Assembly (NCBI GenBank): GCA_002798255.1
Contig: NWQQ01000027.1
Coordinates: 1 to 51,060 of the forward strand
Direction of reading: 5' to 3'
DNA length: 51,060 nucleotides
Source of the DNA: Lysobacteraceae bacterium NML95-0200
GTDB taxonomy: Bacteria; Pseudomonadota; Gammaproteobacteria; Xanthomonadales; Xanthomonadaceae
The notes under the pieces are model-generated. The model had not been told where the DNA came from. It ran no database searches and saw nothing but the letters and a program-made list of their open reading frames with translations. Both the position numbers and the translations under genes were made by a program. Of the stretch, positions 25,382 to 34,535 are shown one piece after another. Each line of letters opens with the position of its first letter. Position 1 is the stretch's first letter.

Positions 25382-27046
25382 TTACTTCAACGCCTTGAAG
25401 CGCAGGCGTTTGGGGGCGGCGTCATCACCCATGCGGCGTTTCTTGTCTTCCTCGTATTCGCGGTAATTGCCCTGGAAGAATTCCACATGGCTGTCGCCTT
25501 CGAAGGCGAGGATATGGGTGGCGATACGGTCGAGGAACCAGCGGTCGTGGCTGATGACAAAGGTATTGCCGGGGAATTCCAGGAGGGCATCTTCCAGCGC
25601 GCGCAGGGTTTCGATGTCAAGGTCGTTGGACGGCTCGTCCAAGAGCAGCACATTGCCGCCCTGCAGCAGGGTCTTGGCCATGTGCAGGCGGCCGCGTTCG
25701 CCGCCGGAGAGGGTGCCGACCAGTTTCTGCTGGTCCTGACCCTTGAAGTTGAAGCGGCCAATGTAAGCACGCGACTGGATTTCCACGCCGTTGATATTGA
25801 GGATATCGAGGCCGCCGGAGATTTCCTGGAACACGTTGTGGTTGCCTTCGAGCTTGTCGCGGCTCTGGTCCACATAGGAAAGCTTCACCGTCGGGCCGAT
25901 GATGATTTCGCCGGAATCGGGTTTTTCCTGGCCGGTAATCATCTTGAACAGCGTGGATTTGCCCGCGCCGTTGGGGCCGATGATGCCGACGATGGCGCCG
26001 GGCGGGACAATCATCGACAGATTGTCGATAAGCAGGCGGTCGCCGAACTTCTTGCTGACGTTCTTGAATTCGATGACCGAGTTGCCCAGGCGCTCACCCG
26101 GCGGGATGAAGATTTCGTTGGTTTCGTTGCGCTTCTGGTATTCCTGCGATTGCAGTTCCTCCAGCCGCGCCAGACGTGCCTTGCCCTTGCTGCGGCCGCC
26201 CTTGGCATTCTGCCGCGACCATTCCAGTTCTTTCTGGATGGCTTTCTGGCGTGCCTTTTCCTGATTTTCTTCCTGCTTCAGGCGCTCGTCCTTCTGCACC
26301 AGCCATTCGGTGTAATTGCCCTTCCACGGAATGCCACGGCCGCGGTCGAGTTCCAGAATCCACTCGGCGGCATTGTCGAGGAAGTAGCGGTCGTGGGTGA
26401 CCGCCACCACGGTGCCGGGATAGCGTTGCAGGAACTGCTCCAGCCATTCCACCGATTCGGCATCCAGGTGGTTGGTGGGTTCGTCCAGCAGCAGCATGTC
26501 CGGCTTTTGCAACAGCAGCCGGCACAGCGCCACGCGGCGCTTTTCGCCACCGGAGAGGTTACCGACCTTGGCATCCCAGGGCGGCAGGCGCAGCGCATCG
26601 GCGGCGACTTCCAGCTGCTGCTCCAGGGTGTGGGCATCGCCCGAGGCGAGGATGGCCTCAAGTCGCTCCTGTTCCTTGGCAAGCGCATCAAAGTCTGCGC
26701 CTTCTTCGGCATAGGCGGCGTACACCGCCTCCAGCGCGGCCTGGGCTTGCAGCACTTCGCCCACGCCTTCTTCCACCGCCTGACGCACGGTGTGTTCCGG
26801 GTCGAGCTGCGGTTCCTGTGGCAGATAGCCGACCTTGATGCCGGGTTGCGGGCGGGCTTCGCCTTCAAAATCGGTATCCACACCGGCCATGATTTTCAGC
26901 ACAGTGGATTTGCCCGCGCCGTTCAGGCCGAGCAGGCCGATTTTCGCGCCGGGAAAGAAGGACAGCGAGATGTCCTTGATGATTTGCCGCTTGGGCGGCA
27001 CCACCTTGGACACCCGGTTCATGGTGTAGATGTATTGCGAGGACAT
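25382..27046 (-). CDS. ettA: Energy-dependent translational throttle protein EttA (ABC-F)
   Basis: Soluble ABC-F protein that binds the ribosomal E site and gates the first elongation step according to ATP/ADP. Two ATPase cassettes are complete: first Walker A GLNGAGKST, signature LSGGEKRRVALCRLL and Walker B LLLDEPTNHLD; second GPNGAGKST, LSGGERGRLHMAKTLL and LLLDEPSNDLD. The long charged linker between them (KDERLKQEENQEKARQKAIQ onward) is the P-site tRNA-interaction motif. The start MSSQYIYTMNRVSK at 27046 gives 554 residues, almost identical to the E. coli protein. It lies 69 bases beyond the ABC exporter operon, with a hairpin between. Confidence 0.95.
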   Translation of the reverse strand: MSSQYIYTMNRVSKVVPPKRQIIKDISLSFFPGAKIGLLGLNGAGKSTVLKIMAGVDTDFEGEARPQPGIKVGYLPQEPQLDPEHTVRQAVEEGVGEVLQAQAALEAVYAAYAEEGADFDALAKEQERLEAILASGDAHTLEQQLEVAADALRLPPWDAKVGNLSGGEKRRVALCRLLLQKPDMLLLDEPTNHLDAESVEWLEQFLQRYPGTVVAVTHDRYFLDNAAEWILELDRGRGIPWKGNYTEWLVQKDERLKQEENQEKARQKAIQKELEWSRQNAKGGRSKGKARLARLEELQSQEYQKRNETNEIFIPPGERLGNSVIEFKNVSKKFGDRLLIDNLSMIVPPGAIVGIIGPNGAGKSTLFKMITGQEKPDSGEIIIGPTVKLSYVDQSRDKLEGNHNVFQEISGGLDILNINGVEIQSRAYIGRFNFKGQDQQKLVGTLSGGERGRLHMAKTLLQGGNVLLLDEPSNDLDIETLRALEDALLEFPGNTFVISHDRWFLDRIATHILAFEGDSHVEFFQGNYREYEEDKKRRMGDDAAPKRLRFKALK

Positions 27047-27067
27047 GGATGACCTGTAAAGCGTGAA

Positions 27068-27083
27068 GCCCCCGGCGGGGGGC
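27068..27083 (-). terminator. GC hairpin at the end of the ABC exporter operon
   Basis: 6-bp stem GCCCCC/GGGGGC with a 4-base loop, followed on the minus strand by TTCACGCTTT. It sits between the last permease (stop at 27116) and the ettA start, so ettA is probably expressed separately. Confidence 0.45.
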
Positions 27084-27115
27084 GAGGCGGGCATTATAGG
27101 CGAGCGTTACCGGAC

Positions 27116-28432
27116 TTACCCGGTGCGCAAGGCTTCGGTAATGGGCATGCGCGCGGCGCGCAGTGCCGGTAGCAGGCCGCCGACAAGGCCGATGCCGAGC
27201 GCCCAGTGCAGGCCGGTGAGCAGCAGGCCGGGCGTAACCTGGAACTGGAATACCACCTGGCTGAAGTTGCGCCCCAGTGTGTTGACGCTATAGCCATTGA
27301 ACAGCAGCCAGGCGATGCAGCCGCCCAGCAGGCCGCCGAGGAGCGCCAGCAGCAGGGTTTCCAGCATCACCGCAGCCACCACCGGGAAGGGGGGAAAGCC
27401 GATGGCGCGCAGCGTGCCGATTTCCTGGCGGCGACCGGCCACCACGGCGTACATCGAATTCAGCGCGCCGAACACCGCGCCCACCGCCATAATCGCGCCG
27501 ATGATGCGGCCGAGTACATCCAGCAGGGTTTTGAGCTGTTCGGATTGCTTGCCGTAGTGGTGCAGCGTGGTTTCGGCATCGAGTTTCAGGCGCGGGTCGG
27601 CGGCCAGTGCCTGACGCAAGGGCTCGAGCATTTCCGGGTGCACAAGGCGCAGCATCACCGCCTGCCAGATGCCGTAGCGGTTCAGCTCGCCCATGGCATC
27701 GGCATCGGCCCAGAGTTCCGATTCGTGGGCATCATCGCTGGCGAAATGCCCGACCACCGTCCAGGACTGCCCGGCGATGCGCAGGGTATCGCCGATGGCG
27801 CTATGCGCGAATTGCCGCGCCGCGCCCTGGCCGACTACCAATTCCTGCTTGCCGGGGGTGAAGCTGCGCCCGGCGATGATGCGTAGCTGCGGGCGGATTT
27901 CCCAGCCTGCGGCGCTGATACCGCGCATCTGCACATTGGCATCGCCGCTGCCATCGCGGCTGGGCAGGGCGATGACCTGGGTGATTTCCGGCGACACCAT
28001 GGGCCGCCCCTGGGCGTTGCGGGCGATGCCCGGCAGCAGGGCGGCCAGCTGCGCCTGTTCGCGGGTGATGACCGAGTTGATTTCGGTCTGCGAGCCGCCG
28101 CGCAGCAAAATCACCGTGCTATCGCTGCCGGTGCGTTTGAGCGTGCTGGCAAAGCCCGTGCCCATCGCCAGCATCGCGGTCAAGACGCCGGTAACGCCGG
28201 CGATGCCGATGACAATCACCAGCGCCGCGCCCCAGCGTTGTGGCAGCCCGGCAAGCCCCATGCGCAGCACGGCCAGCGCCAGTTGTCCGCTGCGGCCAAG
28301 CCCCAGCCACAAGGCGATGAGCACCGGCAGTAGCAGCAGCGCCTGCCAGGGCAGAGTCATCCACAGGCCAGCCAGCAATCCGGTCAGCAGCCAGAAACCC
28401 AGGGTGAGGCTCATCTTTTTAAGGCGGTTCAT
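27116..28432 (-). CDS. FtsX-like ABC permease D (second pair)
   Basis: MacB/FtsX-type permease without a fused ATPase, 438 residues. It has an N-terminal helix pair (LTLGFWLLTGLLAGLWMTL and the following segment), a further helix near residue 85, a large periplasmic domain, and the conserved three-helix end with AGRRQEIGTLRAIGFPPFPV, the cytoplasmic coupling region of this family. It starts one base after permease C. The periplasmic phrases RGISAAGWEI and ESELWADADAM match RGIDATGWQL and DSEIWADLSAM of permease B, so these two look like paralogs. The start at 28432 is preferred over 28456 because it avoids a low-quality N-terminal extension. Confidence 0.85.
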   Translation of the reverse strand: MNRLKKMSLTLGFWLLTGLLAGLWMTLPWQALLLLPVLIALWLGLGRSGQLALAVLRMGLAGLPQRWGAALVIVIGIAGVTGVLTAMLAMGTGFASTLKRTGSDSTVILLRGGSQTEINSVITREQAQLAALLPGIARNAQGRPMVSPEITQVIALPSRDGSGDANVQMRGISAAGWEIRPQLRIIAGRSFTPGKQELVVGQGAARQFAHSAIGDTLRIAGQSWTVVGHFASDDAHESELWADADAMGELNRYGIWQAVMLRLVHPEMLEPLRQALAADPRLKLDAETTLHHYGKQSEQLKTLLDVLGRIIGAIMAVGAVFGALNSMYAVVAGRRQEIGTLRAIGFPPFPVVAAVMLETLLLALLGGLLGGCIAWLLFNGYSVNTLGRNFSQVVFQFQVTPGLLLTGLHWALGIGLVGGLLPALRAARMPITEALRTG

Positions 28433-28433
28433 G

Positions 28434-29597
28434 TCAGCGTCCGGCCAAAGCATCAACGATATGGATACGCATGCCGCGCAGCGCCGGTAGCAGCCCGACC
28501 GCGAGCGCCATCAGCAGCATCAGGCCAAGGCCGGTCAGCCAGGTGTGTGGCTGGAGTTGCCCCATCTGCACCATGCCCTGGCTGGCGCGGCTGATGGCCT
28601 CGATGGAAAAATTGGCAAGGCCAAGCCCGAGCAGGCCGCCAAGGCCGATGAGCAGCAGCGCCTCGGCCAGCAGCATCCACAGGATGGCGCTGCGGGTAAA
28701 GCCCAGGGTTTTCATCACCGCAAGCTCCGGAGTGCGCTCGCGCACCGACTGGCTGATGGTATTGCCGGTGAGAATTACCAGGGTGAAGAACACCGCCGCC
28801 ATGATGGCGCTGACGATCAGGCCGACATCGGCGAATTGCTTGACGAATTCCTGGTTGAAGGCCTGCTCGGTCTGGGTTTTGGTTTCGTGCGCGGAATTGG
28901 CGCTGAGCTGGTCGATGGCGCGCGCCACCTGGGCGGCATCGGCGCCGGAGGCCAGCTCCACCACATAGATGCCGACCTGGCCGTTGACGTACTGGTTGGC
29001 CTCATCGAAATACTCCCAGTGCAGCCAGAGCTGGTTTTCCTCGTTGCGGCGCTTCTCGTCGTTGATGCTGAAAATGCCCGCAAGTTTCAGCGGCCAGGCA
29101 TTGCTGCCGTCTTTTTGCGGAAAGATGGTGGCTTGCAGCGGAATCACATCGCCTACTTTCCAGCCATGACGTTCGGCCAGGGCGCGCCCCACCAGCGCGC
29201 CATCGCGGCTGGCAAGCCAGTTCTCGCGCTCGGCGGCGGGTAGCTGGAACTCCGGGTAGAGGTCGAGAAAATTGCGCTTGACCGAGAAGCTCGGGAAGAA
29301 CCGGCGATTGTCCTGATACACGCCGCCGAACCAGGTGGAATGGCTGAGCTTGCCCACCCCCGGCACTTGCGCGATGCGCGATTCCAGCGCCAGCGGCAGG
29401 AACTGGGTCATGGAAATCCTGGACAGTACTACCAGACGTTTGGCACCGGCGACGCTATTGCCTGCGGAATTGAAGGCGATGCGTACCGAATCGAGCAGGC
29501 CAAACAGCAGGAAGGCGGTGGCGATGGAAAGCAGCGTCAGCCAGGTGCGCAGGCGGCTGCGAAACAGCGAGGCCCAGATGAGTGGCAGGTATTTCAT
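28434..29597 (-). CDS. FtsX-like ABC permease C (second pair)
   Basis: 387-residue MacB/FtsX-type permease. The first helix follows MKYLPLIWASLFRSRLRTWL, then a periplasmic domain of about 210 residues, then three C-terminal helices with RERTPELAVMKTLGFTRSAI, the ATPase-contact segment. GGAG precedes the start. With permease D it should form a heterodimer powered by the ATPase at 29613. MacB-type transporters do not pass substrate through the membrane; they move periplasmic substrates by mechanotransmission through an adaptor. Overall layout resembles permease A, suggesting duplication of the permease pair. Confidence 0.86.
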   Translation of the reverse strand: MKYLPLIWASLFRSRLRTWLTLLSIATAFLLFGLLDSVRIAFNSAGNSVAGAKRLVVLSRISMTQFLPLALESRIAQVPGVGKLSHSTWFGGVYQDNRRFFPSFSVKRNFLDLYPEFQLPAAERENWLASRDGALVGRALAERHGWKVGDVIPLQATIFPQKDGSNAWPLKLAGIFSINDEKRRNEENQLWLHWEYFDEANQYVNGQVGIYVVELASGADAAQVARAIDQLSANSAHETKTQTEQAFNQEFVKQFADVGLIVSAIMAAVFFTLVILTGNTISQSVRERTPELAVMKTLGFTRSAILWMLLAEALLLIGLGGLLGLGLANFSIEAISRASQGMVQMGQLQPHTWLTGLGLMLLMALAVGLLPALRGMRIHIVDALAGR

Positions 29598-29612
29598 CGC
29601 AGCTCCGTCAGC

Positions 29613-30287
29613 TCAGTTGACCAGCACGCCCTTGTCCAGATGAATCACGCGCCGGGCGTATTCGGCGGCCTTCGGGTCATGGGTGACCATGATGATGGTC
29701 TTGCCATGCTCGCGGTTGAGCATCTGCAAAAGATTCAGCACATCCTCGGCAGACTGGCGGTCGAGGTCGCCGGTGGGCTCGTCGCAAATCAGGAACATCG
29801 GGTCGGAAACGATGGCGCGGGCAATGGCCACGCGCTGCTGCTGGCCGCCGGAAAGCTCATTCGGCCGATGCCGGGCGCGCTCGGCCAGCCCGACCAGTTG
29901 CAGGGCAATATCGGCATTGCGCTGACGCTGGCTGGCCGAAAGCCGGGTCAGGAGCAGCGGCAGCTCCACATTCTTTTGTGCGCTGAGCGTGGGCATCAGG
30001 TTGTAGAACTGGAACACGAAGCCGACATGCTCACTGCGCCAGCGCGCCAGCTCGGCTTCACGCATGGTTTCGATGCGCTGGCCGTGGATTTCGATGCTGC
30101 CGTGGCTGGGCGTATCCAGTCCGCCAATCAGGTTCAGCAAGGTGCTCTTGCCCGAGCCTGATGGCCCCATCAGCGCCACGAAATCGCCTTCGGCAATGTC
30201 GAGGCTGATGTCATGCAATACTTCGACCGTTTCCGCACCGCGATGGTAGGACTTGGCCAGGTTGCGGATGGAGACCAGTGTGCTCAT
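29613..30287 (-). CDS. ABC transporter ATPase of MacB/LolD type
   Basis: 224-residue cytoplasmic ATPase and the only one in this nine-gene block. Walker A is [11 protein letters not shown], the signature [15 protein letters not shown], and Walker [16 protein letters not shown]; the H-loop is [11 protein letters not shown]. The sequence type ([20 protein letters not shown] at the N terminus) is that of the MacB/LolD exporter-lipoprotein group. AAGGAG lies just before the ATG. It probably serves both permease pairs, as four permease genes share it. An ATPase elsewhere on the chromosome for pair A/B cannot be excluded. Confidence 0.93.
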   Translation of the reverse strand: MSTLVSIRNLAKSYHRGAETVEVLHDISLDIAEGDFVALMGPSGSGKSTLLNLIGGLDTPSHGSIEIHGQRIETMREAELARWRSEHVGFVFQFYNLMPTLSAQKNVELPLLLTRLSASQRQRNADIALQLVGLAERARHRPNELSGGQQQRVAIARAIVSDPMFLICDEPTGDLDRQSAEDVLNLLQMLNREHGKTIIMVTHDPKAAEYARRVIHLDKGVLVN

Positions 30288-30316
30288 GACAGCTCCTTGA
30301 GATTAGCGGGACAGGT

Positions 30317-31552
30317 TCAGCGGGGGGATTGGATTTTCATGCCGTCTTCCAGCCCAGCCGGGGCATTGAGTACCACCGTATCTCCGGCGGCGAGCCCCTG
30401 GCTGACGTGGATATGGCCGGCTCCGGAGGTAGCCGCGGTTTGCACCGGCACCTTGTGGACGCGCTGCTCGCCATCCACGCGGAAAACATAGGCGGCCTCG
30501 CCGTCCTTGCGTAGCGCCGACTCCGGCAGTAGCACGCCTTCACGGCGCGGGCTATCGGGCGTGGCGGGCTTTTCCAGAAAGCTCACCTTCACCCCCATGT
30601 CCGGCACGATGCGCGTATCGCGCACATTCAGGCGGATGCGTACCTTGACCGTGGCCTTGCTGCGGTCGGCGGTGGGGATGATGGCGATGACCTCTGCCGG
30701 GATGCGCCAGTCCGGATAGGCATTGAGAATGGCCTCCACCGGCATGCCCGGCGCCACCCGGCCGATATGCGCCTCGTTGACATCGACTTCCACTTCCAGC
30801 GAATCCATATCGACGATGGTGCCGATGCCGGTGCGGGTAAAGCCGCCGCCTGCGGCCATTGGCGAGACGATTTCGCCCGGCTGCGCGGCCTTGGCAATCA
30901 CCACCCCGGCAAACGGCGCGCGCACCACGGTATTGTCCAGCCCCTGGTTGGCGATGGCCAGTTGCCGCTGGCTGACCTCGTTTTGCCGCCGCTGGCTGGC
31001 AAGCTGTGCCCGCAGGGTGTCGCGCTGGGTCTGCGCAGCCTCGTATTGCGCCCTGGAAGCCAGTTGCTGCCCGGCCAGCTCGCGGTAACGGCTGGCATTG
31101 GCCTCGGCCTCGCGCAATTGCGTTTCCAGCCCGGCCAGCTGGCTCTGGCTGGCGGCCAGTTGCGCGCGCGCCAGCGCCTGATGCTGCGCGGCATCCACCG
31201 GGTCAAGCCGCGCCAGCACCTGACCTTCGCTGACTTGCTGGCCTTCTTCAATCAGCACTTCCAGCACCCGCCCCGGCACCTTGGCCGAAACGGTCGCCAT
31301 GCGCCGCGCCACCACATAGCCGGAGGCATCCAGCACGGAGGCACTGCTGCTACTGGCCGGGTTATCCAGCGGCTGGGCGATGGCGGTTTCTACCGCAATC
31401 GCGGCTGTCTGCGCGCGGTACCAGAAAAAGCCGGCCACGGCAGCCGCCGCCAATACTAGCAGTGCCACACCCCAGAGCCAGCGCCGGGACGGTGGCGGCG
31501 CGCTCTGGCGCTCGATACGCAATTGCTTGAGAAGTTCAGCGGAGTGGCTCAT
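30317..31552 (-). CDS. Periplasmic adaptor (HlyD/MacA-like) of the ABC exporter
   Basis: 411-residue membrane fusion protein with one N-terminal helix (about residues 26-45, LWGVALLVLAAAAVAGFFWY). It then has a lipoyl half (SAKVPGRVLEVLIEEGQQVS), an alpha hairpin (about residues 118-205, alternating Ala, Gln, Leu, Arg), a second lipoyl half (VRAPFAGVVIAKAAQPGEIV) and barrel domains. It would link the permeases to an outer-membrane channel, none of which is encoded nearby. It stands between the two permease pairs in the operon. No good Shine-Dalgarno precedes the ATG at 31552. A 66-base gap separates it from permease B. Confidence 0.9.
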   Translation of the reverse strand: MSHSAELLKQLRIERQSAPPPSRRWLWGVALLVLAAAAVAGFFWYRAQTAAIAVETAIAQPLDNPASSSSASVLDASGYVVARRMATVSAKVPGRVLEVLIEEGQQVSEGQVLARLDPVDAAQHQALARAQLAASQSQLAGLETQLREAEANASRYRELAGQQLASRAQYEAAQTQRDTLRAQLASQRRQNEVSQRQLAIANQGLDNTVVRAPFAGVVIAKAAQPGEIVSPMAAGGGFTRTGIGTIVDMDSLEVEVDVNEAHIGRVAPGMPVEAILNAYPDWRIPAEVIAIIPTADRSKATVKVRIRLNVRDTRIVPDMGVKVSFLEKPATPDSPRREGVLLPESALRKDGEAAYVFRVDGEQRVHKVPVQTAATSGAGHIHVSQGLAAGDTVVLNAPAGLEDGMKIQSPR

Positions 31553-31618
31553 GGCGATAGAGGCAGGTGGTTGGGTGGAAGGTTAATGGACAGGCACCGG
31601 AGGGCATAGTGACACTCG

Positions 31619-32791
31619 TCATGCCGCGCGCAGGGCATCCATCAGTTTGCCGTAGCTCAAGCGGCGGATGGGCAGCAGTGCCGCCAGCAATCCCAATAGC
31701 AGGGTATAGCCCAGTACCGCCAGACCCACCTGCCAGCCCAGATGCAATTGCGCAAAAATCATATGGTTGCCGGAGGACGTGCCAAACTCGCGGCCATTGA
31801 GCGCCAGATACAGCAGCCCCCATACCGCAAGGCTGGTGAAGGCGGCCATCAGCAATACCTCGGCGAGGCTGGCCAGCGCGATGCTGGCATTGGCAAAGCC
31901 CAGTGCGCGCAGGGTGCCAGCCTCACGGCGGCGGCGCTCCAGCGCCGTGCCCAGGGCATTGCCGATGGCAAGCGCCGCGCCTGCCCCCAGCAGCAGGGAA
32001 ACCCCCCAGGCCACCCGTGTCATGATGCGTCCCAGCCAGCCACTTTGGCGCTGGTAATAATCGCTTTGCCGGTGCGCTTTCAGCCCGGCCAGTCGCGGCT
32101 CGGCCTGTATTGCGGCATTGAGGGCATCCAGATCACCGGGCTGTTTCAGCTTCAGGAGTGCCACGGAATAACCCGATGGCGCCTGGAATGCGGCCTGCAT
32201 GGCCGACAAGTCTGCCCAGATTTCAGAGTCCCACAGGTTGCCGCCATGATTGATTTGCCCTTTCTGGCGCCAACTGCGCCCGCGGATGGGCAAACGGTCG
32301 CTGCTGGCAAGTTTGGGGAACTGTTGCCGCGCCAGATAACCGGCCAGAAACTCACGCCGGCCTTCTTTGGGGATATCGCCCTGTATGGCTGCGCCGCCCA
32401 GCAATTGCCAGCCGGTGGCATCTATCCCGCGGACCTGTATGCTGAATTTCTCGCCATCGGCTTTTTCCAGCTTGATTGTGCGTATCAACTGGGCACTGGC
32501 AAGCGGTTTGCCGCCGGCATCCCGTGCGGTTTGTGGCAGCACCGAAAGCAGGTTGAACTGTGCCGGGGTGATGTTGCTGCTGCCTTCGCCAAGGCCGGTA
32601 TCTCCGCTGACAAGGGCAATATCGTCATGGCCGGTGCCCTGGCCTATGCGCTCAAGTCCGGCCGGGATGGACAGCAATACCATCAAGGTAGCGGCGGCCA
32701 GGATGAAGCCTGCTACCAACAGCAGGGCATCGCGCGGCCGGGCAATATGGATGCCTGCAAAGAGCTTCAGCAATGCCAGGGTCTGTTTCAT
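31619..32791 (-). CDS. FtsX-like ABC permease B (first pair)
   Basis: 390 residues. One N-terminal helix (ALLLVAGFILAAATLMVLLS), a periplasmic domain of roughly 220 residues and three C-terminal helices with ERRRREAGTLRALGFANASI, the coupling region of the MacB/FtsX family. Similar in periplasmic sequence to permease D (for example GIDATGWQL and DSEIWADLSAM), but shorter and more diverged. GAGGA precedes the start by six bases. It follows permease A after nine bases. I infer that A and B form a heterodimer. Confidence 0.82.
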   Translation of the reverse strand: MKQTLALLKLFAGIHIARPRDALLLVAGFILAAATLMVLLSIPAGLERIGQGTGHDDIALVSGDTGLGEGSSNITPAQFNLLSVLPQTARDAGGKPLASAQLIRTIKLEKADGEKFSIQVRGIDATGWQLLGGAAIQGDIPKEGRREFLAGYLARQQFPKLASSDRLPIRGRSWRQKGQINHGGNLWDSEIWADLSAMQAAFQAPSGYSVALLKLKQPGDLDALNAAIQAEPRLAGLKAHRQSDYYQRQSGWLGRIMTRVAWGVSLLLGAGAALAIGNALGTALERRRREAGTLRALGFANASIALASLAEVLLMAAFTSLAVWGLLYLALNGREFGTSSGNHMIFAQLHLGWQVGLAVLGYTLLLGLLAALLPIRRLSYGKLMDALRAA

Positions 32792-32800
32792 CGGGCGTCC

Positions 32801-33946
32801 TCACATGCCATCGCGTTCACGCGGGTGGCTACGGTGCAGCGCATAAACCGGGAAAATGGCCGAGACTATCCCCAGTGCGATAACGCCAATGCCCAGCCAC
32901 AACCAGCTACTTGCCGGGATGGCAATCAGGCCGATATAGGTTTGTACCTGCGGTGCCAGCCAATACAGCAGGCCAAGGCTGGCGATTGCGCCGATGAGCG
33001 CGCCTGAGAGCAGAATCAGTACAAGCTCGATGGTGAACCCGGCCAGCAACGTATCAAAGCGGAAGCCCAGCCCCTTCAGCGTGGCGGTGCTGCTGCGCCG
33101 CTCGGCGGCGACATGGGCAAAAGTGCTGATGAACACCAGCAAGGTGCAGGCGGTGATAGCGCCGGTGACCAGCCACAGCAGGCTGCGGATATTGCCAAAA
33201 CGCGCCAGCGTGTTTTCGGCATTGGCCGAAGTCGATGCCGTGACCGGGACGGCTTCACTGGCAAGCAAAGCCTCGATGCGATTGGCAATGGCAGGCAGCT
33301 CGGCAGGGTTGTGTGCGGTGACATTTATCAGTTGCGCCCTGTTCTGCTCTGGCTCGGGCAGAAAGCGGTTGAAATAGTCATAGTTGCCAAAGGCCACCAG
33401 GCCGGAAAAACCGCTATCGTCGTCTTTGCGTGTGGCAAGTTTTCCGGCGATGTAAACCGGGATGACGGCTTTGGAAAAGAAGCTCTCATAGGGTTCCAGG
33501 TGCGTGCCGGTTTGCCAGTTGCATCTGTCGGCAATGGCCTCGCCTATGAATATGTTTTTTTCATCCTGCATCAGGATGCCGATTTGTCCGGCATCAATGC
33601 CGTTGACCGGGGACGGGGTATCAGGGCTGAAATTCCAGGCATTGACAGTGACAAACGTTTTTTCCTTGCAGCCCAAGGGAAAGATATTCATGTGGCTGAC
33701 CGATTTCACTCCGGACAGCGTCCTGATTTTCTCGGCATAGGACAAAGGCATGCGCTGGCTGGTGTTCTCCGGCATGACCGTGATGCTGTCAAACTGGCGT
33801 GCAGTACCGGCAGAAAAGCGGGCGGCAAAAGCCGACAGCAGTAGCCATGCCAGCGTGGCAATGGCCAGTGATGCCAACAGATAAAGTGCGCGGAATGACA
33901 GCTCGCCAAGGCGCATCCTGGCGAGCTGGCGGGCAGCGGTCAGCAT
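32801..33946 (-). CDS. FtsX-like ABC permease A (first pair)
   Basis: 381 residues. First helix about residues 20-42 (ALYLLASLAIATLAWLLLSA), then a periplasmic domain with two cysteines (FPLGCKEKT and ADRCNWQTG) that could form a disulfide, then three C-terminal helices with AERRSSTATLKGLGFRFDTL as the coupling segment. The layout matches permease C but sequence similarity is low by eye. It begins six bases after the second lipoprotein gene, which ties the transporter to the lipoproteins and peptide upstream. Codon usage is slightly less GC-rich than in permeases C and D. Confidence 0.82.
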   Translation of the reverse strand: MLTAARQLARMRLGELSFRALYLLASLAIATLAWLLLSAFAARFSAGTARQFDSITVMPENTSQRMPLSYAEKIRTLSGVKSVSHMNIFPLGCKEKTFVTVNAWNFSPDTPSPVNGIDAGQIGILMQDEKNIFIGEAIADRCNWQTGTHLEPYESFFSKAVIPVYIAGKLATRKDDDSGFSGLVAFGNYDYFNRFLPEPEQNRAQLINVTAHNPAELPAIANRIEALLASEAVPVTASTSANAENTLARFGNIRSLLWLVTGAITACTLLVFISTFAHVAAERRSSTATLKGLGFRFDTLLAGFTIELVLILLSGALIGAIASLGLLYWLAPQVQTYIGLIAIPASSWLWLGIGVIALGIVSAIFPVYALHRSHPRERDGM

Positions 33947-33952
33947 TCGCGT

Positions 33953-34504
33953 TCAGCCCTGGAAGTCGAGAGCCAATGAAACGGTTTGTGCATTCAATGC
34001 ATTGCCGGCTTCGGCCAGCAATGCCTGGATAGCCTTGCATTTCTCATCGGCATCACATTCTTCCGGGATGGATTTGTCGGAGATGAAAACGGCAAGCCCT
34101 TGCCCGGCTGGCATGTCAGGCATGGGGGCATCTGCAATCTCGTTCCAGGTGTTGCGGAAAACCTCCAGTGACAATGCCGTATCGCCCGCTTCCGGCCAGG
34201 TGCCTGGCACGGATGGATTGTTTTCATCCAGCACCGCCACGCGCTTGCCATCCGGGGCAAATAGCCATACCGCAGGGAAGTGCAATTCACTGCCCAGGGA
34301 CTGGTTCTGGCTGCTGGCGCTTTTGCCAAGCTGGGTGAAAAACGTCCGCAATGGGGCGGTGGGCAAGTCCTCCTGCTCACTGGCCTGTATTTGTGCCGTA
34401 GCAGAAGGCTGAGGGGAATTTTCCGCTTCAGAGCCTTGGCCGTTGCAGGCCAGTAGACCCAGGCTGATAAAGAACAGTAAAGCGGTTTTGGTGGTCATGT
34501 TCAT
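33953..34504 (-). CDS. CX5C lipoprotein 2 of the ABC exporter block
   Basis: 183-residue lipoprotein: signal MNMTTKTALLFFISLGLLAC with lipobox LLAC, and Asn at +2, compatible with outer-membrane sorting. The mature part has a low-complexity linker (about residues 22-48). The folded domain then begins with ELHFPAVWLFAPDGKRVAVL and carries CDADEKC (a CX5C motif) near residue 155. Both elements also occur in lipoprotein 1. The VWLFxxDGK strand recalls thioredoxin-fold proteins, but the CxxC active site is not present, so the fold is only a guess. AAGGA lies seven bases before the ATG. It is coupled to permease A by a six-base gap. Confidence 0.75.
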   Translation of the reverse strand: MNMTTKTALLFFISLGLLACNGQGSEAENSPQPSATAQIQASEQEDLPTAPLRTFFTQLGKSASSQNQSLGSELHFPAVWLFAPDGKRVAVLDENNPSVPGTWPEAGDTALSLEVFRNTWNEIADAPMPDMPAGQGLAVFISDKSIPEECDADEKCKAIQALLAEAGNALNAQTVSLALDFQG

Positions 34505-34535
34505 GGGGGTGTCCTTGCAGTCGGGTTGGGTCGAT

